Assembly: GCF_036588685.1 (NCBI RefSeq)
Contig: NC_086386.1
Span: 69,996,682-70,060,681, forward strand
Length of the DNA: 64,000 nucleotides
Origin: Mytilus trossulus
Lineage: Eukaryota > Mollusca > Bivalvia > Mytilida > Mytilidae
Reading direction: 5' to 3'
Part shown: one piece after another, positions 53,901-64,000 of the stretch
Layout of the letters: each line of letters starts with the position of its first letter
How positions within the stretch are numbered: the first letter of the stretch is position 1
Program-made: the position numbers and the translations under genes
The notes under the pieces: generated by a model
The model's database searches: none
Seen by the model: the letters and a program-made list of their open reading frames with translations, nothing else
Told to the model about the DNA's origin: nothing

Positions 53901-56442
53901 TGGTGAAAAATATTTTAGACACAGTTAACATTATAATTGGTTAGTACATAATTGTTGCATAATACTAACATTGCATTACTTTGAAAGAGTAATCTGTTAG
54001 CTATCCTCAACTACCACTTTTATAAATGTTCAAGCATTATTAAGAAAGTTACATCATTTTAAAACTTGGGAGTTGGAGTTATGAAATCTTTGTAGTGTGC
54101 TACCTTAATTAACAAGGTTTTAAGAAAATGTTAATTATGCTGACCAGTTATATAAGAAGCATTAAATAATTTAAAGAAGATCTTCTCAAGGAAAACAAAG
54201 AGATAAGGTAATAAGATTTCATAGATGATATCAAACTGAATTAATCGCAAGTGTTAAAATCATTAAAACAGTCCTTTTCACCCAAACACAGTACAAATCT
54301 ACATAATAAAATTACATGCACTTTGGAATACATGTATTTCTAAAGACAAACCTCTCTCTCCGCAACCATTATCATTGCACATGTTTGTTGAGCAACAATG
54401 TCGACAGGTTTCATGTACTGTAGATTGAGTACTGTTATCATAGCAAGTCTGAAAGCAACACAAAATTATAAACTAACACAAAGCTTTATGTTCAAAACAT
54501 CATTAGATCTGCCATTCTAGTTTAGTATATTTTATTCAGGTACATAATCAAGTACTTGCACATATTAAAGAAGTATATCAAAAAGTAAAAAGCTAAAAAA
54601 ATCCTGAATCATGTTAATTCCCGTCTCTTTTAGATAAAAATGTTATAGTCTAACATGTCTAAGAGCTGTCTTCAACATAGTGATCTAATGACGTAAAAGA
54701 AGTCAACGTTAAAAAACGAAAACCACAAAAGCAAATAGTTTTGTTAATTTGTGGTTATCTTAAATTGGGAAATGATTATAAACAACTACACTAATTTATT
54801 GTCAATAAAAATATTTTCATCATTTCCAATATGTAACAGGTGTAAAAGAGGAACAGTCAAACTCATAAATCGAAATTAAACTGACAACGTCATGGCTAAA
54901 AATAAAAAAAAGTTAATAGTCTAATTTGGTAAGAAAATAATGTTACCTTTGATTGAAAACATCCGACATTAAAGGTTGTTTCTCCAGATGGATACACCAC
55001 CTTTTCTAAGCCACACATCTAATAAAACATTTTGAATTATAAACATCATTTCAGGTGCTACTCATTTATGACCTCACATATGATTTTTCGTTGTGATCCA
55101 TGGAATATTTGCTACTGAACGTTAAGCGTAATCAGAAAAAAATCAATCAGTGCAATATAACCTTTAATTTTGAATATTGATCGTGCTTTTATTGCTATAA
55201 TTCCGAATTTTAAACAGTAGACAACATATTTAAATAGAAATTTATTTATTGTCGTTTCAGAAAATTCTGCATGTAAATTATGATGTTTAAGATTAAAATG
55301 CGAGTTTCATTTTTGCGAAACATCAAGTCCCAATGTTTGCAATACAGAGAATATATATAAGAAAAAGCTATAACTATTTCGATCTGAGCGTTACAGATGA
55401 GTCTTTTGGTCCGAGAACATAGTTATAGTCCCTTGATTTTCGTTGTTCTTGTTGTCGACAGTGAACTACTTGCAAATTGTGTTATACCCTTTCTTAATTT
55501 ATTTCTACTAGTTGAATGCTTTAAAGTTCAAGGGAGGGGATAAAACTACATTGGAAAACAAATTTGGTTCGTGAATTTTAAAGTTAAGTCGAGATTTGGT
55601 CCAACTTAAAAAAAAAGGTTAAAATAATTATCAACGGTACCAGGATTATAATTGAATACGTCAGACGCGCGTTTTGTCTACATAAGACTCATCAGTGACG
55701 CTCAGATAAAAAAGGTTATAGAGTCAAAAAAATACAGGGTGAAGAGCCAAGAGGACCCACAATTCCAAAAATGTTGTGCCAAATACGGCTAAGGTAAACT
55801 ATTCCTGGGATAAGAACATCCTTAGTTTTAAAAAACTAACATTTCGGAAACTGTCAAACTATTCAAGATCCTTTTAACATTTTTGAGTTAGAACTGGTGA
55901 CGTTTTCTATCATTTCGATATCATGTGTCCCAACAGTAGTACAGCACACTGTAAATATATTTTAGCGCAAGTTGGATTTTTTTAATGGTCTAATAGAAAT
56001 GCACTTCGAAATAACAGTTCTCTGGACTCATGTAGAAGAAACACGCGTCCGACGTGTTTAATTATAAGCGTGATACCTCTGATTATGGGTCCTCAATGTT
56101 CTTCAACTATGTACTTGTTGGCTTTATAACTATTATTATCTGAGCGTCACAGATTAGTCTAATGTAAGTTATATCGTACCTTTGATAACTAACTAGTATA
56201 TGACAGGTATAAATGATATTCTGAGTATTTATCAACCACTATCTAGACCCAACTTTTATATGTTGTTGAATAATTGATTATGAATATACTCATGCATTTG
56301 AGATTGTTCACTGATCTTTAGTCAAAACAACAGCTACTCTTAAGATAACAGTTAAGTATCATTACCTCTCCACTGTGACAGTTATCTACATGTTTGCAAA
56401 ATCGTGGATGTGTAATACCCAAACAACTAAAACAGGTTAAAC
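46286..56442 (-). CDS. Two Ly6/uPAR (LU) domains - Thr-rich linker - fibrinogen C-terminal domain protein (5' end missing)
   Basis: Ten minus-strand exons: 56442-56366, 55018-54947, 54448-54352, 52563-52469, 51745-51677, 50806-50560, 49648-49527, 48921-48825, 47985-47821 and 46524-46286. All junctions are GT-AG and the frame is continuous for about 425 residues to a stop. Two LU three-finger domains come first, each ending in the diagnostic CCS-x2-x-CN ([16 protein letters not shown]). A threonine-rich, probably O-glycosylated linker follows, then a fibrinogen domain with [30 protein letters not shown] at the calcium-site position and SGWWYSNC...LNGKYG. Fibrinogen domains in invertebrates are often secreted pattern-recognition lectins, and LU domains mediate extracellular binding. 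A signal-peptide exon is expected upstream with a phase-1 donor but was not found. LU, linker and fibrinogen parts could be two adjacent genes, but frame and phase continuity argue for one. Confidence 0.85.
47658..47757. repeat. Long hairpin, ~46-bp arms
   Basis: GTGGAATAGTTAGTTTATTG runs inward to TTGCCCTCA and is mirrored by TGAGGGCAA to CAATTACTATTCCAC, with a GCTACGCC loop. It lies in the intron before the last fibrinogen exon. Confidence 0.88.
47821..47985 (-). CDS. LU-fibrinogen gene, fibrinogen domain exon 3
   Basis: [20 protein letters not shown] and [16 protein letters not shown]. Acceptor TTTACAG, donor GCAG|GTATGT. Confidence 0.9.
48825..48921 (-). CDS. LU-fibrinogen gene, fibrinogen domain exon 2
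   Basis: [20 protein letters not shown] and [12 protein letters not shown], diagnostic fibrinogen-domain text. Acceptor GTTAAAG, donor CTAG|GTAGAT. Confidence 0.9.
49527..49648 (-). CDS. LU-fibrinogen gene, fibrinogen domain exon 1
   Basis: [20 protein letters not shown] and [13 protein letters not shown], the conserved start of a fibrinogen C-terminal domain. Acceptor TTTAAG, donor ACG|GTTTGT. Confidence 0.88.
50560..50806 (-). CDS. LU-fibrinogen gene, end of LU domain 2 and Thr-rich linker
   Basis: VCDAVSGG leads to [16 protein letters not shown], the end of LU domain 2. About 30 mostly Thr residues follow, in [16 protein letters not shown] and ETTSMVTTS runs, typical of a mucin-like stalk. 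Acceptor ATTGCAG, donor AAAG|GTGTAT (phase 1). Confidence 0.83.
50826..50897. repeat. (GA)n microsatellite followed by (TA)n
   Basis: About 36 GA units, then a short ATATATAT run. Lies in the intron upstream of the Thr-rich linker exon; frames reading ERERER or LSLSLS here are artefacts. Confidence 0.98.
50936..51110 (+). mobile_element. tRNA-derived SINE
   Basis: The tRNA-like head has an A box GTGGTCTAGCGGG (50952-50964) and a B box GGTTCGAATCC (51013-51023). The body is AACCAAAAATTTGCGAAAGC to AGACGAGTTG, followed by TA repeats. The long spacing between the boxes resembles a type with a long variable arm (Ser/Leu-like). Confidence 0.8.
51411..51434. repeat. (CT)n microsatellite
   Basis: 12 CT units followed by (TA)n, directly before a Penelope tail repeat at 51450-51640. 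Confidence 0.95.
51677..51745 (-). CDS. LU-fibrinogen gene, LU domain 2 exon b
   Basis: 23 codons, [14 protein letters not shown] then YTTNCQYKN. Acceptor GTTTTCAG, donor AAT|GTAGGT. It parallels exon b of domain 1 in length and phase. Confidence 0.82.
52469..52563 (-). CDS. LU-fibrinogen gene, LU domain 2 exon a
   Basis: [20 protein letters not shown] and [11 protein letters not shown]. Acceptor TTTTAAG in phase 1, donor CAG|GTATTC. Same cysteine spacing and same phase as exon a of domain 1. Confidence 0.83.
52900..53189. mobile_element. TTAA-flanked MITE, AAGGTGG ends
   Basis: AGGTGGCTAGGGCGTC mirrors GACACCCGAACCACCT, with TTAA at 52896-52899 and 53190-53193. In an intron of the LU-fibrinogen gene. 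Confidence 0.7.
53514..54104. mobile_element. TTAA-flanked MITE, GGTAGCACAATACAAAG ends
   Basis: GGTAGCACAATACAAAGATT mirrors AAATCTTTGTAGTGTGCTACC, with TTAA at 53510-53513 and 54105-54108. 591 bp, non-coding, same intron as the previous element. Confidence 0.88.
54352..54448 (-). CDS. LU-fibrinogen gene, LU domain 1 exon c
   Basis: [15 protein letters not shown] then [17 protein letters not shown], the C-terminal LU signature. Acceptor CTTTCAG; the donor GTTTGT is weak in sequence but keeps phase 1 into the next domain. Confidence 0.83.
54947..55018 (-). CDS. LU-fibrinogen gene, LU domain 1 exon b
   Basis: 24 codons, [16 protein letters not shown] then NVGCFQSK. Acceptor TTATTAG, donor AAG|GTAACA. 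The initial ATG is an internal methionine, not a start. Confidence 0.83.
56366..56442 (-). CDS. LU-fibrinogen gene, LU domain 1 exon a
   Basis: Encodes [16 protein letters not shown] and [10 protein letters not shown], the first cysteines of a Ly6 fold. The acceptor is phase 1 (TTCAAG), so a signal-peptide exon ending in phase 1 should lie upstream. Donor GAG|GTAATG. Confidence 0.8.
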
Positions 56443-57239
56443 CTTGAACCAAAAATTAATAAAGATAAAAAGATAAACTGATTTTTCTGAACATATAGCT
56501 GTTTAATTATATGTTTTATAGTCACACTCATGTTGTTAACCAAGGAATCACGTATACATTCCGGACCATATGAGTATTTGGAACATACGCATATGGTAAT
56601 AATCATATGGGTATATACTCATATGGTCGGGGTATAATTTACACGTTAACTTTATATACTTTTAAACTCTTCATAATGTATTCTAGTTGTCACGTCAGTA
56701 AAAAATCATTTGATTATATTTAAATAATGAAAAAATGCTTAACTATATAAAGATAAGCAATTTCGCACACTCAGTTAGTTTAACCAACGTTTTGCATTTC
56801 CTTATGTACATTAAACTTGGATTTTCAAATAGTTTTGTCTCGAACATTACTGAAGAGACGTTGATTGTTGAAATGCGCATCTGTTGCAACAATTGGTAGC
56901 TTTTATTTTCTTACATTCTAAGTATGAAAAAAGGTTAAGTCGACTGTTTAGAAATTGAAAGTCATCAAACACAAAGTGTTATGTGTTTTCAATTGCCCCA
57001 ATAAAAGTTACTCGAGTATAGCTGACATATGTTACTAAAATTGTGAATTCTGGACTTCAATTTTATAAAACTTCAATATCATTCTAAAACAGTAAGGGTT
57101 ACAATTTCTTCATTAACAAAACAATGTTTGTCCTAATTGTTGTTCAGTTGTTTGTTGATGTGGTTCATAAGAGCTCTTGTTTCTAAATTTTTTTTATATA
57201 GATTAGACAATTGGTTTTACACTAGTCATTTTGGGGGCC
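56443..57239. other. Upstream of first LU exon; hairpin but no exon seen
   Basis: Imperfect hairpin at 56561-56632 (CGGACCATATGAGTAT and its inverse). A signal-peptide exon with a phase-1 donor was looked for on the minus strand and not found. Confidence 0.5.
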
Positions 57240-57370
57240 CTCTAAAGCTTGCTGTTCGATGTGAGTCAAGGCTCTATGTTGAAAGCCGTTCTTTGACCTA
57301 TAATGGTTTATTTTTTTATAATTGTAACTTGAATAGAGAGTTGTCTCATTAGCACTCACACCACATTTAT
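57240..57370 (-). repeat. Fragment of the AGTGCCAATGAGACAACTCT repeat family
   Basis: The reverse complement contains GTGAGTGCTAATGAGACAAC and CCATTATAGGTCAAAG, matching the family at 12619-12913. Confidence 0.65.
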
Positions 57371-57714
57371 TGCTATCTTCTTAAGGCGAAACTGTTTGAA
57401 AATCGAAAGTTTATACAAACGTTGAAGGCTTATATAAACGGCAAACAAAAAATTAGATTTTCTGTTGTATATTTAGTAAGCTCTTATATACAATTATAAT
57501 TCAATTCAGAACGTTTAGTCTTATTTCAAATAAGGTTATAATTTCTCATGGCTGATATTTTTTTTCTAGCAATGTATTGTCTTGTTTTCATATTTTCATA
57601 TGGCAATGATACTCATTGTAGTTGTCATTATATGCAACGCGTTTTTATAAAATACGTGCAAATAATAGTAACGTTGATGTGTTATTCTTCATTCGGATTA
57701 GAAAAAGTAAAATA

Positions 57715-57960
57715 CATTATGTCTACAGAGGTCCGTCGTAGCCGAGTGATCTTATTTGTCCAACGACTGTGTCACTAGCCAGTCATCACTTAGGTTTTGA
57801 GTTTGGTACTCATACGGGCAAGTGCACTCGACCCTTTTCTTAATTGATGAGCATAGTGAGTTTAATACCGAAGGTTCTGGGCATTCCTCAAACAATGAAA
57901 ACGGACTTCAACGAAATAGCACAATCTTGTTGAAAGTGTGTTGTCAAACACAAATCAATC
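57715..57960 (+). repeat. Possible degenerate tRNA-derived SINE
   Basis: GTCGTAGCCGAGTGATCTTA looks like a tRNA A box. GGTTTTGAGTTTGGTACTC is a weak B-box candidate. No target duplication was seen. Confidence 0.35.
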
Positions 57961-59160
57961 TATTACGTTTAGAGAAACACCAATATGGTCGAATTCAAAC
58001 TATTGATGTATTACAATAGCTGTCTTTGTCTTTGTTGTGTTGAATATCGAATCTTTTGTTTTCTGGATTTTGTTTGTAACACGACTACTTTATTAACTTT
58101 CGTCATTATTTTTATTTGACACTCACCATTTGTTTCCTTTTGGAAGTATATAATGCATAAAATATACACTGAAATACATAGAGCAAAGTTACCGAGTTGT
58201 ATGGATTACATACAGATATAGCGACTGTACACTTGATAAGTTTCGTATATTATACTTTAACATTTAACATATTGAACATTGTTAAACCATCCTGGCCTAT
58301 ATTTTAAACTCCTCCACACAAAAATATTTTTTTTTTTTTACAAATGGTGCATTGAAATTGTGCAAAGAAATAACATAAAACAAAAAGAAAGGAAAACAAA
58401 GGGAAACAAAAAAAAGCATAACACACTTTCTTTCTTTTTTTATTTGTACTCATTAGAAATCAACGTATCACTTTTGCTGAAAACCTTTAGTAAATATAAA
58501 GAAGAAACAATATTTCCCGTGTCTTTTAAATCGTATATTAGTTTGATATAATTCATATTTTTCTTTCTTTAAATATTTGAAATGCCCTTAATCGTGTCAA
58601 GTTTGTAGATGAAGGCAACTGTAGTATACCGGTGTTCAAAAGGTCACAAATCCTGGTTACAAACTAAATCCGAGGGAAACACTTAATTAGCTAAGATAGA
58701 AAACAAATGAACTGTAAAATGGCAAATTACGTTAACATTGACAATAATGTTTTGCCGTGAACATTAGAAACCCTTGAATACAAAATATACTCGACTACAG
58801 ACAGCCAATTAAAAAATTAGAATAAACACATTAACATAAGTTTGAATTTTAAAAATTTCGGCGTCCATGAAAAGATATCAACTGAAAAAGCATTTGTAAT
58901 AGAAAAATTTCGCAGTCAAAAAAGAAGAAAGATTGGTGCATTAAGAAGTAAATTCACAATAATACTGAACTCCGAGGAAAAATCAAAACGGAAAGTTGTT
59001 GAAATCACAAACATTAACTTTACCTATTTTGATACACTAGATTCACATTTAAACAATTTCGATTCAGTTACGATCGAAAACAAAACATTTAAAATAATAA
59101 ACTGATAAAACAAAAAATACCGAACGTAAATTCAAACAAGCTAACAAAAGATCTAATTAA
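57961..59160. other. No gene recognised
   Basis: AT-rich. Open frames here are lysine/asparagine-rich, without a domain pattern. AATACTGAACTCCGAGGAAA near 58963 matches a block inserted in Penelope-like element 2 (40815-40855). Confidence 0.4.
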
Positions 59161-59164
59161 AGAA

Positions 59165-59345
59165 GAGAGTCAAAGAGATTGCAGGGACATTCAAACTCAT
59201 AGATCGAACTGACAACGCCATGACTAAAAATGAAAAAGACGAACTGACAAATAATAGAACCGAATACACAACACAGAAAACTAAAGACTATGTAACACGA
59301 ACCCCAATGTTATGATATCGGGTGCTCCGGAAAGATAATTGCATG
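59165..59345 (-). repeat. Penelope tail repeat, inverted
   Basis: CATAGATCGAACTGACAACG then CACGAACCCCAATGTTATGA and GTGCTCCGGAAAGATAA match the reverse complement of 39494-39720. Confidence 0.65.
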
Positions 59346-60079
59346 CCAATCTTGTAATTGTGTTCTGTTTCAACTTCTTTGAAGTCGCATGTTTATACCT
59401 ATATGTCATTATGACTAATATAGTTTGTTGAAAATTCCATTGTTTCATTAGGGTTGATTATTGGCCTGTGGTTTCCTTTAATTTCGTACTTACACACAAA
59501 TGTTTGATGCAACATTCACATGTCACTGAGAAACAAATATTAAAAGTAAGCTTGAAAAAAAAAATGTTTTCATTTTTAATTACTTGTATCACTTTCTTAC
59601 CTAGTTTTGAAACGGATCCCATGACCACGTAGATCCTAAATGACAAGGTTCGTTTAGAACGGTCGAAATTGTGTTATCTTTTTTTAAACGTAGAAGTGAA
59701 GTCAAGATAGGTTTCAATATACAGTTGTACCAGTCTTTTCACTGTAGTGTTAGTGATCTTTTTAACATACACTGTTTCGAATTGTTCGAGTTCTCAGAGA
59801 TCAATCCACTACGAAAAATTAACAGATCCATGTATGCTTTAAGGGTTTCGTTGTACTTATTGGTACTGGTTCAAAGTCAAAGCAATATTATTCCGATAGC
59901 TTGCTTTTATGGCTCTGTGTGATATAGCAACCAGAAAAATATGAAACCTCTTTGTTTGTCACAATTTTTTTTTTTGGGTTGAAATCAGAAGAACACGAAC
60001 TATTAACAGCTAGTTTTTTTCAGATCTTTTCATTTCTCAAACACCAGAAAGTATAAAAAAATCTTTTGGTATTTCTTCA

Positions 60080-61185
60080 CTTCACATTACTGTTCCCCTG
60101 CTCAATTGAAAACCGACTACATTTAGAGCTCGTTTTACAAAAACAGGGATAAAGGATGTTAACAAAATGATGGACATTTTAATCGACAACATATTTGGAG
60201 AGACGATGGGTAAATATATCATCAGAAAGTTTGTACTACAAAGAGTATTATCGCATCGGCACATTGTGTTTGTACTAAGATGAAGTAGAATCATAAAGAA
60301 ATGATTCAAAAGATAAAATAAAAAGTATGTAGCAAAGTTTTTAATTTCGTATTCAGATCTCTTGAAAGTTTGTTCGCATCTTGATCTGTCCATCGATATT
60401 GACACTGATGGACGGTCTAAATCTAAAACAAACGTAATGATTTCAGTTTTTCAATAGCCAAATTGCAAATCCTTAGCATAAACATACACTTCCCTCCGTA
60501 GGTAATATAGTAGTTTCATATCTTAGTTAATATGTTACGCATGTACCTGTTTATTCTATAAGGACTTCATCAACAGTCATTAGCTTCTTTCAAAGAACTG
60601 GTTGAAAAAAGTTTGTAATAACGACTGAAATCGACACTACCAAAATTTAATTACCTTCACAAACTAATTGACCGATACGATGTGTCGGTGTCGCAACTAA
60701 ATAGTGTCAAGGTTTTTTTGCAGTCGGACACGGATTTCCTTTCAACTGAGTTATGCTGTGTATTTGTTTTTTCTACATAGATGTATAGAGGAGGGTTGAT
60801 AATTGACAAAAAATGTTTAATTCCACCGTATATTTGTGCATGTCCAAAGTTAGGAGGCTTTGGCCTTGTTAGTCTTGTGTTTTTTCATATTATGGTTTAT
60901 TTATATATTTCAAAGTATATTGAGACGTCCGATTTTGCTGAAGATTTACTCCATTTTTTAAGGGGCCAGTTGAAGTTACATGTAGAGCCGGACCTGCTTA
61001 CCCTTCCGGAGAACCTGAGATCACCCCTAGTTTTTGACGGGGATCGCGTTGCTTATTCTTTAGTTTTCTATATTGTGTCATGTGTACTATTGTTTTTCTG
61101 TTAGTCTTTTTCATTTTTAGCCATAGCGTTGTCAGTTTATTGTCGATTTATAAGTTTGACTGTCCCTCTGGTATCTTTCGTTTTT
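60080..61185 (+). pseudogene. Penelope-like element 4, heavily degraded
   Basis: Plus-strand remnants in order: DVNKMMDILIDNIFG near 60157, SKTNVMISVFQ near 60427, KLIDRYDVSVSQL near 60660, then the tail from GGACCTGCTTACCCTTCCGG (60990). Many stops and deletions. Confidence 0.65.
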
Positions 61186-62373
61186 CTTTTTGAAGCCGGT
61201 TACCAGATGCTAGATGTTCTCTAAACATGTTGAAGACCAACTGGTGGCCTTGTGCTGTTTTCGTCAGTTTTTGCGGGTATTGAATAGCGTTTTATCTTTA
61301 ATATTTCAGATAAATCATCTTATAACAATTTAATTGAATAAGTGGTGATGAAAGTGACTTATTCATCATACAAATGCTTACCTTTTTATGTTCAAATGAA
61401 TAATTAATTTTCCTCGAGAGCAATATTGCAAGATTAAATTCTCTTCCGAAAATGAAATTAACACTTTTTGTAAGTGATTGCTTGTTTGTTTAACATAATT
61501 TTATATCTAATGCTCCTAGTTAACAGTAATATATGTGTTGCTATACACTATTTTTTTTTATTAAAGGCAACCTGTGACTTCCTTAATTTATCGCAATTGC
61601 TTAATCGGTACAAAAATAAAGAATTTGGCTGACAGTTTTACACAACTGTATTTCTAATTTCAGAAACTTGAAGTTTTAATAAAAAAAAGGTTTAAAATTC
61701 ATAGCAACTCATATACATGGAGTAATCACGTTTTAAAAAAAGTTCAAAACAAACAGACAAGATATGGTGGGTTAAATTGATTTATTAGCTAGTTTAACCA
61801 CCGACTTGAAAGTGTGCTAAAATTTCATTATCATATTGGAATTGATTGTCATGCAATAACATGTATGATGACTATGACTGGTCAGTGGAAGTAAATTTTA
61901 CCTTTATGTTCAAAAGATAGACCAAACATGCGTCATTTTAACCACAATGAAAACCAAAACGCTACATAATCCAGGTTAGACGTGTAAATGGCAACCTCAT
62001 AAATTTTGGCTTAAAGTATCTGCTTTTTCTGAGAGAAAAAAGTGACAGAGAAAGAAAAATAAGAGAGAGAGGGACAGAGAAAAAAACCTGCTATACATAA
62101 ATCAGTGCTACATACAGGTAATAGGATACTCATGCTTTGTAAAACGCTCACCAATGTTTGAGCAGAAAGTTCATGAATCAGAGGTATATCAAATAATGTC
62201 CTTCTGTTTTGGTTTGTGACCCGGATATGTTTTTTTTTCTATCGATTTATAAGTTTTGAACATCGGTATACAGCTACTGTTTCCTTTATTTGTTCTTTTT
62301 CTTAAAAAGATCATCAGAAGATACCGATACCTAGTTGATTACTATTCCTTATCAACTTCACAAATAATATACG
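61186..62373. other. No gene recognised; possible promoter of the exon at 62374
   Basis: AT-rich. A purine-rich AGAGAGAGAGGGACAGAG run near 62062-62085. Part of a dispersed repeat at 62220-62290. Confidence 0.35.
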
Positions 62374-62434
62374 ATGGTCTTGACGTATAGATTCTTGGGA
62401 TTGACGTTGTTTTTCATCATAATTACGTGTAAAG
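62374..62434 (+). CDS. Candidate signal-peptide exon of a plus-strand gene continuing beyond the window
   Basis: ATG followed by 19 codons encoding MVLTYRFLGLTLFFIIITCK, a good secretion signal, then G|GTATTC in phase 1. No compatible second exon was seen before 64000. The phase equals that expected for the missing first exon of the LU-fibrinogen gene, but this exon points the other way. It could be a neighbouring secreted-protein gene or a chance match. Confidence 0.4.
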
Positions 62435-64000
62435 GTATTCTTTTATTTGTCTTTATGAATATTACTTTTCCTTTTTAGTATGTTTTGGTGGTCTCCATTT
62501 CACCTATAGCTCTATACTTATTCATCCCGCCGTTGTGTTATTTTTCTCTGAAGATTTTTTGTCGTATTCTTGTTTTCATTTTTGCTAATATGCTTTGTCT
62601 GTATGCCTTTATGTGTGTATTTTATTTTATTACAATGACGTTGCTCTGTACTTTTACATCCAGTCATAGTTCTATGATAATTTTTGTATTCTTATCTTTC
62701 ATTTGTGCTAAAATGCTTTGTCTGTATGCCTTTTGTGTTCCTTTATTACACAGGACGTGACTGTGTTTATCCCGTCATGGTGTTTTTGTGCCATAGTTAA
62801 TGTTTGTTTATATATTTGTTTGTATTCGTAGGGATTATCTGGCTATAAGACCAGGTTTAGTCCACCACTTTCTACATAAGAAAACGACTGTAGCAGGTCA
62901 GGAGTATGACAGTTGTTGTCCGTTCGTTTTGGCTTTTGGTTTTTGGTTAGGGACTTTGCTTTTGTTAAATTTTCTCCGGAGTGCAGTATTTTTGTGATTT
63001 TACTTCGTACATAATTATTTTTCTATCAGTGCATATAATTTCATTTAAAATCTTTAGCAACTAGTCGTTATTTCTTTCCAATATGACATTAAACAAATGT
63101 AATATTCATACACTTACAACATGTACAATGTATATCGACTATGTTCTATTGGTACCACCATGCATTGTAGTCTTTGTTCACAGCAAAGTCAACTCTAGGT
63201 ATATAAAAGTCTAGGTAATGAAGCGTAGATACAAAGTTAAAGAAAGGAATGCTACATTAACGTTTTATTAATTACATAATGAATTATACAATTAAAAACA
63301 TTACAGGTTTACTGATGTTCAAAATCCTTAAACTCACTTTAATCCAATGTGACAGCCAAAAAACACAAAAACGAAAGCTAAAAGAACTAAAGTGTTCTAC
63401 AACTAATCTTTCAGTGCTTGTAACAAGTTCATTAAGGGGGCTCGCGGGTCTCAATCAAATTTTTTTTAATTTAAAATTGGATTTCTCAATATTTTTCTAT
63501 AAATGAACTTTATCTTAGGCCACACCAATTTAATTTCTTGATCTACGGATTTTTGGACTCCAAAAATTGGGGCAAGCAAGCGATTTGAAAATTTTAATAA
63601 AAAAAATTTTAATTTGCAAATTTTGGAGGCGAAGCTTAAAAAGTAAAGGCGAGCGATTATAATTTTTTTTTGTAACCATAAAATAGTAGGTTTTGACTAT
63701 ATTAAAACTTGATTTATCACTTGTACCTTGACATTTCTTTAATTTATGAAGTATTTTTTCTTGTTCAACAAGAAATAATTGAATAATTAAATCTGGTCTA
63801 TGTATGTGTGACTGACAATGAGACAATTCTCCATCCAAGTCATAATCAGGTTCAGAACAACCCCTTAATGTTATGAATATCCCTTTTATGAGGGGTCATA
63901 AGTTATAATATTTTTCTTTTGTAAAAACACTTTTAGTACAAAAGGGCTAATATTTTCCCAAAGAACTATAATATCAATATGGTATTAAATGGTCAGAACA
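62435..64000. other. No gene recognised; dispersed repeat fragments
   Basis: Repeat phrases at 62440-63010 (direct near-copies of ATGCTTTGTCTGTATGCCTT at about 62590 and 62710) and a GTGACTGACAATGAGACAAT fragment near 63808. The open frames look like repeat by-products. Confidence 0.4.

Noticed and set aside
58279..58551. 90-codon lysine-rich plus frame
   Set aside because: Low-complexity A-rich DNA with poly-T and poly-A runs, and no domain pattern.
62089..62180. Minus-strand candidates for the missing first exon of the LU-fibrinogen gene
   Set aside because: A hydrophobic start exists near 62135, but the donor would be a weak GTTTTT in a T-run and the intron about 5.7 kb. Not convincing.

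Overview
The window is eukaryotic nuclear DNA, AT-rich and dominated by repeats. Interrupted genes with consensus GT-AG introns, tRNA-derived SINEs, non-LTR and Penelope-like retroelements, many terminal-inverted-repeat (TIR) elements, and a fibrinogen-related gene all point to a marine bivalve. Several repeat families look like those I associate with mussels (Mytilus), but that assignment is from memory and was not searched.

Three spliced genes can be read. (1) A stomatin-family (band 7/SPFH) gene lies on the plus strand at 6726-20410: eight exons, complete from ATG to TGA, 294 residues. (2) A gene on the minus strand at 26287-22469 has three exons and is complete at 247 residues. It joins a MYND zinc finger, a ubiquitin-like domain and a C-terminal UBA-like helix bundle. 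(3) A gene on the minus strand at 56442-46286 has ten exons ending in a stop codon, but its 5' exon was not found. It encodes two Ly6/uPAR (three-finger, LU) domains, a threonine-rich linker and a fibrinogen C-terminal domain. A possible signal-peptide exon of a further plus-strand gene is at 62374-62434, and two orphan coding-like exons lie at 39998-40167 and 42673-42861.

Layout: 1-6000 holds TIR elements, including two related ~1.5 kb copies filled with an iterated motif. 6.7-21.5 kb is the stomatin gene, whose introns carry a 52-bp minisatellite, a broken LINE, MITEs and two nearly identical 295-bp repeat copies. 21.7-22.1 kb is a SINE with clear target duplications. 22.5-26.3 kb is the MYND gene. 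27.6-33.4 kb has nested MITEs, a GC-rich foldback element and long hairpins. 33.4-36.1 kb is a LINE with a 2.36 kb open frame that lacks one reverse-transcriptase motif. 37.9-44.8 kb has a tyrosine-recombinase fragment and three Penelope-like elements. 46.3-56.4 kb is the LU-fibrinogen gene. 56.5-64 kb is mostly repeats, including a fourth, degenerate Penelope-like copy.

The three genes have no evident functional link. The best candidate for something undescribed is the LU-LU-Thr-fibrinogen architecture, a plausible secreted or surface lectin-like recognition protein; the MYND-UBL-UBA protein is second. Exon models were built by eye from splice consensus and reading-frame continuity and have no transcript support.
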